From assembly GCA_023268635.1 (NCBI GenBank), contig JALQUB010000071.1:30393-94392 (forward strand): a DNA stretch of 64,000 bases, read 5' to 3'. Below, one piece after another: positions 17,848 to 26,508 of this stretch. Source of the DNA: Pseudomonadales bacterium. GTDB taxonomy: Bacteria > Pseudomonadota > Gammaproteobacteria > Pseudomonadales > Pseudohongiellaceae. Below the pieces are notes generated by a model. It searched no databases and was not told the DNA's origin. It saw nothing but the letters and a program-made list of their open reading frames with translations. How positions within the stretch are numbered: the stretch's first letter is position 1; each line of letters begins with the position of its first letter. Both the position numbers and the translations under genes were made by a program.

Positions 17848-19543
17848 TAATCTGAACATCACCGCCCGATTCACTGTGCGGGCGATGCGTGCGGCATGCG
17901 GCGTGGCATTCGCTGGCTTCGTAAGTGTCGCGGCCTTCGCGCAATCACCGCTTTACGATGAATCCAGTGACCTTGAAAAGCTAGCGCAGCATAGCAACTC
18001 ACGTATGCACTATCTCAGGCTTAGCTCCCCGCTTAGGGATAAGCCTCAAATATGGGAAGGCCTCGAGGAAGTGGTTGAGGCGCTGCCTACTTCCTCGAGA
18101 GATTATGTGAGATTAGAAAGGTTGATTCTCGAGAAGAGTGTGGCGGAACTTCAAAATCGCGTCGCCGTTGGTGAGTTGACCTATGAAGAAATCACACGTT
18201 TCTTTATCGCGCGCATTCATGCAATCGAAACCGATGATGCACGTTACTTAAATGCCGTAATCGCATTAAATCCTGACGCGGTAGATGCAGCGCGTGAGGC
18301 GGACAGGCGACGTTCCGAAGTGCAACCCTCGCCGGAATCCTTCTTCGGTTTGCCTGTCTTGCTTAAAGACAATATCGGATTAGCGGGCATTCCGACGACT
18401 GCGGGGGCGGCGGTGCTTTCCACTAACGTCACCGCTGATGCTTTCGTGACCGAACGTTTAAAAAGAAATGGCGCGATTATCTTAGGCAAAGCGAACTTGA
18501 GTGAATGGGCGTATTTCTTCTGCACAGCTTGCCCATCGGGTTACAGTGCGATGGGCGGACAAACGCTTAATCCTTATGGGCGTTTAGAGTTTAATACCGG
18601 AGGATCTAGCGCGGGTAGCGGTGCTGCTATTGCGGGTGGTTTAGCCGTTGCCGCGGTAGGATCCGAGACGGCGGGATCGATACTTTCCCCCTCCAGTGCT
18701 AATTCTCTCGTCGGTCTGAAGCCCACTACCGGCAGCATTAGCCGTTCGGGGGTGATTCCAATTTCCAGTACCTTAGACACCCTTGGCCCGATGGGTCGGA
18801 GTGTCGCGGATATCGTTGCGCTGTTTAACGCGATGACAGGCTACGATCAAGCTGATCGCGCCATGCCACTGCTGAGTGAAGACCTCCATCTCTCATTGCG
18901 AAGGGTTGATATTCAAGGGCTCCGTCTTGGCTTCCCGAGGGCGCTGCAATCCGAGCCCCTGCTAGTGGAAGCCGTGTCGAAGCTTGAGGCTGCGGGTGCG
19001 GTAGTCGTGCCAGTCGATTTCGCGCCACCAGACTTACCAGAAGAAGTGCAGTTCATGGGGGCAGAAATGGTCATAGAACTCACGGCCTATCTTGCCAATT
19101 GGGCGAATACCCAGGTGCCGATCGCAGGAATCAGCGAGCTGCTGGCTTACAATTCCCAGGCTCTCAATGAGCGAGCTCCCTATGGGCAGGCGCTAGTTGA
19201 GATGATGGCGGAATTCGAAAGGCTATTGAACGATGACCGGTCTGCAGCACTAGCTGAATTAGAGCGACTGCGGGGCATGGTGCGTGATCAGACTGGTGGC
19301 TATTTGGTGGATCTGTTTGCCGAAAACCAGCTAGACGTCCTCGTCCGAATTAATAATAGCGGCGCGAGTGCAGGCGCTTTTGCCAATTACCCCGCACTGA
19401 CTATCCCCGCCGGCTATCGTGATAATGGCCAACCCTTAGGGATTACGCTCTATGCACCATCTTTTCAGGAGCAGCTTTTGATAGATCTGGGCGTAGTGTT
19501 AGAGTCTGCGGGGCCTGTGCGCAGGTCTCCAGAGGGCTATTAA
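17840..19543 (+). CDS. Exported amidase-signature enzyme
   Basis: A 567-residue amidase-signature hydrolase. The catalytic Lys-cisSer-Ser triad is visible as K178 (VLLKDNIG), S258 (GGSSAGSG) and S282 (GSETAGSI). The ATG at 17840 lies in ATGAGTAA, overlapping the permease stop by 8 nt, and gives a signal-like N-terminus with a hydrophobic stretch ending AAFAQ (about residue 34), so the enzyme is expected in the periplasm. The family hydrolyses C-N bonds of amides. Coupling to an efflux pump suggests it acts on a pump substrate or on envelope material; the substrate is unknown. Confidence 0.87.
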   Translation: MSNNLNITARFTVRAMRAACGVAFAGFVSVAAFAQSPLYDESSDLEKLAQHSNSRMHYLRLSSPLRDKPQIWEGLEEVVEALPTSSRDYVRLERLILEKSVAELQNRVAVGELTYEEITRFFIARIHAIETDDARYLNAVIALNPDAVDAAREADRRRSEVQPSPESFFGLPVLLKDNIGLAGIPTTAGAAVLSTNVTADAFVTERLKRNGAIILGKANLSEWAYFFCTACPSGYSAMGGQTLNPYGRLEFNTGGSSAGSGAAIAGGLAVAAVGSETAGSILSPSSANSLVGLKPTTGSISRSGVIPISSTLDTLGPMGRSVADIVALFNAMTGYDQADRAMPLLSEDLHLSLRRVDIQGLRLGFPRALQSEPLLVEAVSKLEAAGAVVVPVDFAPPDLPEEVQFMGAEMVIELTAYLANWANTQVPIAGISELLAYNSQALNERAPYGQALVEMMAEFERLLNDDRSAALAELERLRGMVRDQTGGYLVDLFAENQLDVLVRINNSGASAGAFANYPALTIPAGYRDNGQPLGITLYAPSFQEQLLIDLGVVLESAGPVRRSPEGY

Positions 19544-19618
19544 GTGCCCCGATTCTTAAGATTGCGTTAAGAAAGCCTTGCTACTGTGTAATCCTCGAAA
19601 TTGAAAAGCGGTGGCGAT

Positions 19619-20404
19619 ATGGCACAACTGGCGACGAGAGACACACAATCATGCGGCAAAATGCTTGAAATTAACCCGTCAATTATAGGGGATAGCCTGC
19701 CGCAAGCTGCAAATTCTAGGGCTTCGATCAGCGCCGCTCACCCGCTCCCCAGTTTCTCGTTGCTGGTGCAGGACTCCTTAGGGCGTAAAGCCGCCGAGAA
19801 GTTCATCGAGCAACAGTTCTTCAAGAGCTACGGTGCGCGTCACAGCGAGTATATGCCGTGCTTCATCACCATGCAGGGTCGAAGTGCCATCTCGGCAGCC
19901 GCGGGATGTGCTCTCGCGGCAGAGAAGGATCCTCTCTTCCTAGAACGTTACCTTTCTGCACCGGTGCAGGATCTTCTAAGTGAACGCATGAATGCGAACA
20001 TCGAGCGAGCACAGATAGCCGAAGTCGGTAATCTCGCAGGCTCGCGTTTCGGTACGGACCAAGTAGGTTCTAGCCGACTCCTATACATAGTTTTAGCGTC
20101 GATGCTCGAGGCGGCGGATATCGAATGGATGGTATTCACTGCGACGGCACCTCTCCTGCGCAGTTTGCGTCGACTCGGACTGGAACATGTCGAGCTCGCC
20201 GAAGCGAGCGATAAGAGCCTCGAAGCCGACGAGCGCGAATCTTGGGGAACTTATTACGAGCACGGACCTAAGGTCGTCGCGGCATCATTAAAGAGTGTGC
20301 GCCAAAGCATCCAGGATAGTCCGCAGTTTGCTGCTATTAAGCAGTATTATGCGGATGATATAGCGGTGATGACTGCTCAACTTAACTCAAGCAAATCTCG
20401 CTAG
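19619..20404 (+). CDS. Thermostable-hemolysin family protein
   Basis: A 261-residue protein of the family named after Vibrio thermostable hemolysin. Recognisable stretches are SEYMPCFITMQG, AQIAEVGNLAGSRFGTDQ, and EWMVFTATAPLLRSLRRLGL. The family resembles GNAT/autoinducer-synthase-like acyltransferases, so the hemolysin name is probably misleading and an acyl-transfer role is plausible (inference). No signal peptide is present. Start: ATG at 19619; a TTG at 19601 is also in frame. It is the first gene of a block with an AMP-forming ligase 10 nt downstream, then a putative diiron oxidase and an SDR, as expected for a small biosynthetic pathway. Confidence 0.75.
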   Translation: MAQLATRDTQSCGKMLEINPSIIGDSLPQAANSRASISAAHPLPSFSLLVQDSLGRKAAEKFIEQQFFKSYGARHSEYMPCFITMQGRSAISAAAGCALAAEKDPLFLERYLSAPVQDLLSERMNANIERAQIAEVGNLAGSRFGTDQVGSSRLLYIVLASMLEAADIEWMVFTATAPLLRSLRRLGLEHVELAEASDKSLEADERESWGTYYEHGPKVVAASLKSVRQSIQDSPQFAAIKQYYADDIAVMTAQLNSSKSR

Positions 20405-20414
20405 GACTCGCGTT

Positions 20415-21887
20415 ATGTCCACAGCTCCGTGCTTATCCAGCTTAGGATTTAGTACGCACTCGGTTCTGAGCGACGGTGCTCAGCAACTAGATATGGAAGC
20501 CTTAGGCGAACGCGCGAGCGCACTCGCCGAACATTTAAAGTCAGCTGGATTCACGCGCATTGGACTGCATGCGAACAACGGCCTGGAGTGGGCTTTGGTC
20601 GATATCGCCTGCTTAATAGGCGACCTATGTCTCGTACCCATCCCCACGTTCTTTTCAACTCAACAGCGTGAACATGTGCTAGCTACCTGCAGGCTCGATG
20701 CGCTGATCACTGACCAGCCGGAATGCTATGCCGGCACGACAACTCTGTCTTGCGACGTATTAGATCCCAAGCTTTCACTGTTAGTGAATTTGGCTGCCAT
20801 TGGGGAGGCGCCTTTACTGCCTGTTGGAACGGGCAAGATCACCTTCACTTCGGGTTCGACAGGCGAACCTAAGGGCGTGTGTCTCAGCCACAAGCAGTTG
20901 CTTGAACAGGCGCAGAAATTGGCTGAGCTCGTCGATATTGAAAACCCTAAGCATCTCTGCGTGATGCCGCTCAGTACCTTGTTAGAGAATGTGGCGGGCC
21001 TCTATGCGCCACTTTTGGTTGGTGGTGAAGTGCTCATCCTGGATCAACAAGCCATGGGGTTTAGCGGCAGTGCCTTGCTAGCACCGGAAAAACTTCTGGG
21101 AACATTGAGTGCTATACAGCCAAATTCGCTCATTCTCATTCCCCAGTTGCTGCAATTATTAGTGCATGCGGTATCACAGGGCTGGCAAGTACCCGCATCT
21201 CTGAAATTTGTTGCGGTAGGTGGAAGCAAGGTGTCAATCTCCCTATTGCAAGCCGCGCAAGCGGCTGGAATTCCAGTTTTCGAAGGCTATGGCTTATCCG
21301 AGTGCGCCTCGGTCGTTAGCCTAAATTCTCGTGGAGACTGCTTAGTGGGTAGCTGCGGTAGGCCTCTTCCCGGTCTCAATGTCACTCTCGAAGACGGTGA
21401 AATCATGGTCGAGGGGAATGCGATGCTGGGTTATGTGAACGAACCAGATTCCTGGATGCCTGCTCGAATCGAGACTGGCGATTTGGGTCGACTGGACGAG
21501 CGGGGTTTCCTACACATCGAAGGGCGCAAAAAGAATCTGCTTATTAGCAGCTATGGTCGCAACATTTCGCCCGAATGGGTTGAAAGTGAAATATTGGCGA
21601 ATCCCTTGCTCGCAGAGGCGGTGGTGGTCGGTGATTCACGCCCTTATTGTGTCGCGCTCCTCTCGCTTCGATCTGCGGATACAGAGTCGGAGGTAATCGA
21701 TTCGTGGCTTGAACAGTTAAACAGCCAATTGCCGGATTATGCACAAATTCGTGCGTGGCATAGACTAACAAAACCACTGCAGGGCGATGCGTCGTTGATG
21801 ACCGATAACGGTCGGCCACGTCGAGAGGCAATTAGTAAAAAATTTGAAGCCGAAATTAGTCGGCTTTATGAGGCAACGAACTCATAA
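20415..21887 (+). CDS. AMP-binding acyl-CoA synthetase/ligase
   Basis: An adenylate-forming enzyme of 490 residues that activates a carboxylic acid, probably an acyl chain. Core motifs: the phosphate-binding loop ITFTSGSTGEPKGVCLS, FEGYGLSECASV (ATP-binding motif), ETGDLGRLDERGFLHIEGR (hinge region) and GRNISPEWVE, followed by a short C-terminal domain in which the usual catalytic Lys region is LQGDASLMTDNGRPRRE. It is shorter than standard FadD. AGGA precedes its ATG. It sits between the hemolysin-family gene and the putative diiron oxidase, suggesting it supplies an activated substrate or releases a product as a thioester. Confidence 0.85.
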   Translation: MSTAPCLSSLGFSTHSVLSDGAQQLDMEALGERASALAEHLKSAGFTRIGLHANNGLEWALVDIACLIGDLCLVPIPTFFSTQQREHVLATCRLDALITDQPECYAGTTTLSCDVLDPKLSLLVNLAAIGEAPLLPVGTGKITFTSGSTGEPKGVCLSHKQLLEQAQKLAELVDIENPKHLCVMPLSTLLENVAGLYAPLLVGGEVLILDQQAMGFSGSALLAPEKLLGTLSAIQPNSLILIPQLLQLLVHAVSQGWQVPASLKFVAVGGSKVSISLLQAAQAAGIPVFEGYGLSECASVVSLNSRGDCLVGSCGRPLPGLNVTLEDGEIMVEGNAMLGYVNEPDSWMPARIETGDLGRLDERGFLHIEGRKKNLLISSYGRNISPEWVESEILANPLLAEAVVVGDSRPYCVALLSLRSADTESEVIDSWLEQLNSQLPDYAQIRAWHRLTKPLQGDASLMTDNGRPRREAISKKFEAEISRLYEATNS

Positions 21888-21901
21888 CGCGAGGAATTCT
21901 C

Positions 21902-22573
21902 ATGAGCTTTTTTGAAACATTAGTCGCCGAAACCGAACAGGAGCGTCAAGGGCTGCTCTCTGCTCCGATCATCGAGCAGGTATTCCAGGGTGAAATCACT
22001 GTAGATCATTACATCGCCTTCCTGTCGCAGGCCTATCACCATGTCAAACACACAGTGCCCTTGATGATGACAGTCGGGTCACGACTCCCAGAGGAAAAGG
22101 AGTGGATGCGTGAGGCGGTAGCAGAATACATCGAGGAAGAGATTGGTCATCAGGAATGGATTCTTAACGACATCGACGCTTGTGGCTACGACAAAGAGCA
22201 TGTGCGAGCCAGCCAACCATCTGTCGCGACCGAGCTGATGGTTGCTTATGCCTATGACACGATCAACCGCGTGAGCCCGATGGGCTTTTTTGGCATGGTG
22301 CATGTGCTCGAAGGCACGAGTATTCATCTCGCCGACAAGGTCGCAGGTGCGGTGAAAGATACCTTAGGATTGCCAGCGAATGCGTTTAGTTATTTGATCT
22401 CTCATGGCTCGCTCGACCAAAACCATGTGGTCTTCTTTGAAAATTTGATGAATAAAGTCGATGATGCAGAAGATCAGCGTGCCATTATTCATGCGTGTAA
22501 AGTTTTCTATAAACTTTATGGGGATATCTTTAGGGGGCTGCATGTGCAGCATGGCGTTCCGCGAGCCGCTTAG
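21902..22573 (+). CDS. TenA/heme-oxygenase-like putative diiron oxidase
   Basis: A 223-residue all-helical protein of the TenA/PqqC/heme-oxygenase-like fold. Metal-ligand-like residues are visible: E80-I-G-H83, E137 (VLEGTS) and H168-xxx-D172-xx-H175 (SHGSLDQNH). This spacing matches the iron ligands of heme-oxygenase-like diiron oxidases such as CADD, UndA and SznF, which oxidise fatty acids, amines or amino acids. There is no thiamin gene nearby and no cysteine in the position of the thiaminase nucleophile, so a TenA role is unlikely. AGGA precedes the ATG. The FTR1-type iron permease further down the block fits an iron enzyme. Confidence 0.75.
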   Translation: MSFFETLVAETEQERQGLLSAPIIEQVFQGEITVDHYIAFLSQAYHHVKHTVPLMMTVGSRLPEEKEWMREAVAEYIEEEIGHQEWILNDIDACGYDKEHVRASQPSVATELMVAYAYDTINRVSPMGFFGMVHVLEGTSIHLADKVAGAVKDTLGLPANAFSYLISHGSLDQNHVVFFENLMNKVDDAEDQRAIIHACKVFYKLYGDIFRGLHVQHGVPRAA

Positions 22574-22592
22574 TCGATAGAGAGGGCAGGTA

Positions 22593-23378
22593 ATGCAACT
22601 TAAAGGGAAGACAATTTTGCTCACAGGAGCGACCGGAGGCATAGGGCGGCTTGTCGCGACTCGACTGCATGCCGCGGAAGCAAAACTCGTACTCGGTTGT
22701 TTCATGGAGGACGCGTTGCGTGAGCTGAACGAAGAGCTCGGGGGCGCACATGTAACAGCGTGTGCCGATCTCTCGACGATGGATGGGCGTCAAACGGTTG
22801 TCGATGCATGTGTTGAAGCGGGCGGCATCGATGCGGTAATCAACCTCGCGGGAATTTTGGATTTCGGACTCTTCGAGCAACAGCCCGAGGGACTGCTCGA
22901 GAAGATGGTCGCAATTAATTTAACGGCACCCATCTTACTAAGCTCGGCGTTATTGCCTCAGCTCAAATCAAAGAGTCGATCAGTTGTATTAAATGTGGGC
23001 TCTATCTTCGGAAGCATTGGGCACCCAGGATTCACCGCATACTGTGCTACAAAGTCTGGCCTGATGCGATTCTCTGAGGCTTTAGGCCGCGAGTTAGCAG
23101 ATAGCACTGTGCGAGTTGCCTACATAGCGCCTCGCGCGACCAACACCGGCTTAAATGACGATCGAGTCAATGGCATGAACAAGGAACTTGGCATTAAAAC
23201 CGATTCTCCAGAGTTGGTAGCCGATGAAATCGTCGCGACGCTGCAGTCTTCAGCAAGCGTACGCTACTTAGGTTGGCCTGAAAAATTATTCGTGAGGCTG
23301 AATGCCTTGTTGCCAAGCGTTGTTGGCTCGGCATTGATTAAAAACTTAGCAATCATAAAACGCTACGCGGCGCGTTAA
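22593..23378 (+). CDS. Short-chain dehydrogenase/reductase (biosynthetic block)
   Basis: A 261-residue classical-type SDR. The cofactor loop TGATGGIG lies at residues 11-18, NLAGIL provides the NAG-like motif, and the catalytic Ser (NVGSIFGSIG) and YCATK (Tyr-xxx-Lys) are intact, so it should be active with NAD(P)(H). A C-terminal hydrophobic stretch (LFVRLNALLPSVVGSALI) may associate with membrane. It follows the putative diiron oxidase by 19 nt and would reduce or oxidise a pathway intermediate, for example a 3-oxoacyl or aldehyde group (inference). Confidence 0.85.
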   Translation: MQLKGKTILLTGATGGIGRLVATRLHAAEAKLVLGCFMEDALRELNEELGGAHVTACADLSTMDGRQTVVDACVEAGGIDAVINLAGILDFGLFEQQPEGLLEKMVAINLTAPILLSSALLPQLKSKSRSVVLNVGSIFGSIGHPGFTAYCATKSGLMRFSEALGRELADSTVRVAYIAPRATNTGLNDDRVNGMNKELGIKTDSPELVADEIVATLQSSASVRYLGWPEKLFVRLNALLPSVVGSALIKNLAIIKRYAAR

Positions 23379-23423
23379 TTATTGTGTAGCAGAATGACTC
23401 AGAGAGTGTTTTAGGAGGGGACG

Positions 23424-24062
23424 ATGAGTAAATTATTAACAGGAAAAATGATTGGCTTGTTAGCTGCGCTATTAATTGTGCCAGCTGTGAATGCAGACAC
23501 CTCGGATGATGTGCGACGCCTGCAGAATCGATGGGCTGAAGTTAATTATCAACTCATCGATGATGCGCAGTTAGATGCATTCGAGCAGCTCGTCGAAGAC
23601 GCGGAAGTTGCTATACAGGCAGCCCCAAATAGCGCCGAGGTTCTCATCTGGAGTGGCATCATTAAATCTACTTATGCGGGCGCGAAGGGTGGTTTGGGAG
23701 CTTTAGCCCTTGCGAAAGCGGCCAAGGCGGATTTCGAAGCGGCTATGGATATCGACGCCGACGCCTTAGATGGCTCGGCTTATACTAGCCTTGGTATCCT
23801 CTATCATTCCGTCCCCGGCTGGCCAGTTGGATTCGGCAGCGACAAGAAAGCAGAGCAATTACTGGAGACTGGCGTTAAAAGTAATCCTGCTGGTATAGAT
23901 AATAATTATTTCTACGCTGTGTTTATGGCGGATGAGAAAAAGTATGATGTCGCGAGGGAATACTTTCTCAAAGCCCAAGCAGCAGCTCCCCGCCCTGGTC
24001 GGGAGCTCGCTGATGAAGGTCGGCAAAAAGAAATCGCGGCAGCGCTGGCGGATCTTAAATAA
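23424..24062 (+). CDS. Exported TPR-like helical repeat protein
   Basis: A 212-residue protein with a signal peptide (residues 1-24, ending AVNAD) and helical repeat character. AKADFEAAMDIDADALDGSA, AEQLLETGVKSNPAGI and AREYFLKAQAAAPRPGRE read as TPR-type units. A strong AGGAGG ribosome-binding site sits just before the ATG. It probably works in the periplasm as a binding scaffold. It lies between the SDR and the response regulator, 45 and 26 nt from them, so it appears to belong to the same transcription unit. Its role in the pathway cannot be deduced. Confidence 0.75.
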   Translation: MSKLLTGKMIGLLAALLIVPAVNADTSDDVRRLQNRWAEVNYQLIDDAQLDAFEQLVEDAEVAIQAAPNSAEVLIWSGIIKSTYAGAKGGLGALALAKAAKADFEAAMDIDADALDGSAYTSLGILYHSVPGWPVGFGSDKKAEQLLETGVKSNPAGIDNNYFYAVFMADEKKYDVAREYFLKAQAAAPRPGRELADEGRQKEIAAALADLK

Positions 24063-24088
24063 ATTTATAGCGAACACGAGGAAAGGCA

Positions 24089-24754
24089 ATGCAGATTTTA
24101 CTCGTGGAAGACGATAGGCCGCTCGCGGCTGGATTGAAGCAGGCCCTCGCTAAGGTGGGTTATGCGGTTAATCATGTGGAAAAAGGGGAAATGGCACTCA
24201 CGGCCATCCGAGCCGAGCGACCCGATTTAGTGATCCTCGACATCGGTCTACCCGATATCGATGGCATAGCCGTTCTCAAGAAACTGCGCGCGGATGATGC
24301 GGAGTTACCGGTCTTGCTACTCACGGCGCGTGATAGTGTCGACGACAAAGTCGCTGGTCTCGATAGCGGTGCCGATGACTATCTCGCTAAACCCTTCGAG
24401 ATGACAGAATTACTCGCGCGCCTCAGAGTGCTAGAGCGCCGCCTTTCGAGTGTGAAGTCTTCTGAGATCAGCATTGGCGACGTCGTCCTAGATACGGCGA
24501 AGCAATCTGTCACGCTAGCGGGCGAAGAGCTTGATCTCTCTCGGCGCGAGTATATGTTACTCAAAAGTTTGCTAGAGAATGCGGGCAGGGTTCAGACGCG
24601 TGCGGTTCTAGAGCAGCGCCTCTACAGCTGGGGAGAAGAAGTCACTAGTAATGCGCTCGAAGTGCATATTCATCATTTACGTAAAAAGCTTGGTAATGAT
24701 TTGATTAAAACTATTCGAGGCGTTGGCTATAAAGTAAATGGTGGCCAGCCCTAA
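24089..24754 (+). CDS. OmpR-family response regulator
   Basis: A 221-residue two-component response regulator of the PmrA/QseB type. The receiver domain has the acidic pair E7-D8-D9, phospho-acceptor D51 (VILDIGLPD), T (LLLTARD) and K (YLAKPFE); a winged-helix DNA-binding domain follows (LSRREYMLLKSLL to LRKKLGNDLIKTIRGVGYKV). It is translationally linked to the histidine kinase through TAATG. It may control the preceding biosynthetic genes and the following iron-permease genes; no repeated binding site was identified. Confidence 0.93.
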   Translation: MQILLVEDDRPLAAGLKQALAKVGYAVNHVEKGEMALTAIRAERPDLVILDIGLPDIDGIAVLKKLRADDAELPVLLLTARDSVDDKVAGLDSGADDYLAKPFEMTELLARLRVLERRLSSVKSSEISIGDVVLDTAKQSVTLAGEELDLSRREYMLLKSLLENAGRVQTRAVLEQRLYSWGEEVTSNALEVHIHHLRKKLGNDLIKTIRGVGYKVNGGQP

Positions 24755-26124
24755 TGCGATCGATTCGCGTCTTCTTGGTAGCAACTATTGTCGCTATTCT
24801 TATTTTGTTTAATTTCGTGGCCGCCCTGCAGGGCTACCAATCGAGTATGCGCGAGGCTGATAAGCTCTTCGATAATCAGATGCTGGTTGTGGCAAAGCTG
24901 GTCGCCAATCTCGATGTAACCGAAGAAAAACTCACCGAGCTAAAACTGGGAAGTGATCTTGCGTTTCAGATTTGGCAAGGAGATGAGTTGCTAGCTGCGA
25001 GTGCGAATACGCCAAACACTCGCTTGCGCGAATTCGTGCCTGGCTTCGACTTCATTAATTTCAATAGTTATCGCTGGCGCGCTCTCTCCCAGTATGAAGA
25101 GATGAATGATCGCTGGGTTATCATCGCTGAGCGCACCGATTTGCGTTTTGTGTTGGCAGAGAATGTCGTTCTACAGTCTATTCTGCCGCTCTTACTCGGC
25201 ATACCGATCGTCGGCATATTGGTGTGGATTCTTGTTTCGCGAGGACTCGCACCGCTCACAAGTCTCTCGCTAGCGCTGAAGAGAAAACCGGCGAACGACC
25301 TGAGCCCTCTCGAATTTTCTGACTCTCGGGTGGAATTGGAGCAGATGCTCGCGTCTATCAATGGATTCATTGCAAGACTAGAAGCCGCCATGGATCGCGA
25401 GAAACGTTTCTCAGCCGATGCGGCGCACGAGTTGCGGACACCGATTAGTGCCTTGAAGATACAACTGCACAACTTGGCAGATAGCGTCGATCCAAAAACT
25501 CCTGCCTACAGAGAATTGCAGGACGGTATCGATCGCATGCAGCATTTGATTGAGCAGCTACTCTCTTTGTACCGATCCTCTCCTGAGCAGTTCGAGCAGA
25601 ATAGCAAGCCAGTCAAACTCTTCGATCTGGTGCAAGAATTAGTAGCAAGGCTGTATCCCGAGTTTGAGAAGAAAGATCAAATGATTTCTCTCGAAGGTGA
25701 CGCCGAGTTCGAAGGAGAAGAATTGGTAGTCAACGGCGATGCATTCGCACTAGAGACTATGCTGACCAACTTAATGATGAATGCCAGTCGTTATACTCCT
25801 AAAGGCGGGCAGATAGTGGTCTCGCTGAGTAGGAAGGCAGGACGGATACGACTAGTCGTAGAAGACGACGGTATCGGAATACCCGAGGAAGATCGCGCGC
25901 GTATTTTCGATAGATTTACAAGGCTCTCCAGCGCGCAGGAGCGAGGCATTCTCGGCTGTGGTCTGGGGTTGGCTATCGTTCAACACGTCGCCACTCTGCA
26001 TAATACTCAAGTCGAGGTTGGGCCATCGCGTTTCGCCACCGGTTCGGCATTCAGCATTGAGTTTCTGCCTTGGGCTGAGAGAGAAGCGAAAGATATGAAA
26101 GACGAGAAGGATTTAGGGGCGTAG
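24754..26124 (+). CDS. Sensor histidine kinase
   Basis: A 456-residue inner-membrane kinase, QseC/PmrB-like in layout. Membrane segments lie at about 5-25 and 143-163, bounding a roughly 115-residue periplasmic sensor domain. The H-box FSADAAHELRTPISAL places the phosphorylated histidine at 225; N-box NLMMNASRYTPKGG and G-boxes DDGIGIPEEDRARIFDRF and GLGLAIV are intact. The start codon overlaps the regulator stop by one base (TAATG). The signal is unknown. Proximity to iron-permease genes makes a metal or redox cue plausible. Confidence 0.93.
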   Translation: MRSIRVFLVATIVAILILFNFVAALQGYQSSMREADKLFDNQMLVVAKLVANLDVTEEKLTELKLGSDLAFQIWQGDELLAASANTPNTRLREFVPGFDFINFNSYRWRALSQYEEMNDRWVIIAERTDLRFVLAENVVLQSILPLLLGIPIVGILVWILVSRGLAPLTSLSLALKRKPANDLSPLEFSDSRVELEQMLASINGFIARLEAAMDREKRFSADAAHELRTPISALKIQLHNLADSVDPKTPAYRELQDGIDRMQHLIEQLLSLYRSSPEQFEQNSKPVKLFDLVQELVARLYPEFEKKDQMISLEGDAEFEGEELVVNGDAFALETMLTNLMMNASRYTPKGGQIVVSLSRKAGRIRLVVEDDGIGIPEEDRARIFDRFTRLSSAQERGILGCGLGLAIVQHVATLHNTQVEVGPSRFATGSAFSIEFLPWAEREAKDMKDEKDLGA

Positions 26125-26131
26125 GTGCGGT

Positions 26132-26476
26132 ATGAATAAATCAAAGGTTCGAATTCTGTTAAGCCAGTTATTTTTATGTCTGATACTTGTGACGAATTCT
26201 TCTTACGCGGCGGTTCCTGAAATTGAACTCCGTATTCGCGATCACTTATTTTTCCCTTCGACTTTAGAGATTCCTGCCAATCAGAAGGTAAAGATTAGAA
26301 TTTTTAACGAAGACCCTACGCCGGAAGAGTTTGAGAGTTTCGAATTAAATCGTGAAAAAATCATCGTGGGTAATGGTCAGGCGGTTGTGTTTATCGGTCC
26401 TCTCGAACCGGGAGAATATCCTTTTTTCGGCGAGTTTTACCCTAAAACGGCACAGGGTGTGGTGGTTGTTAAATAG
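26132..26476 (+). CDS. Exported cupredoxin-like protein without copper ligands
   Basis: A 114-residue periplasmic protein with a signal peptide (residues 1-27, ending SSYAA). The mature part (IRDHLFFPSTLEIPANQKVK ... GEYPFFGEF) resembles the EfeO/FtrB-type cupredoxin domain found with FTR1 permeases. It has no cysteine in the mature part and no C-terminal His/Met ligand set, so it cannot form a classical type-1 copper site; iron binding by acidic residues (NEDPTPEEFESFE) is an alternative. It lies 7 nt after the kinase and 32 nt before the permease. Confidence 0.72.
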   Translation: MNKSKVRILLSQLFLCLILVTNSSYAAVPEIELRIRDHLFFPSTLEIPANQKVKIRIFNEDPTPEEFESFELNREKIIVGNGQAVVFIGPLEPGEYPFFGEFYPKTAQGVVVVK

Positions 26477-26508
26477 CGAGTTGCAAAGTAGCGAACAGGC
26501 AAAAATAA

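Noticed and set aside
19619..20404. Secreted hemolysin
   Set aside because: No signal peptide or pore-forming features; the family name is historical and the neighbours are metabolic.
21902..22573. Thiaminase II (TenA) of thiamin salvage
   Set aside because: No thiamin genes or TPP riboswitch nearby and a diiron-type ligand set is present.
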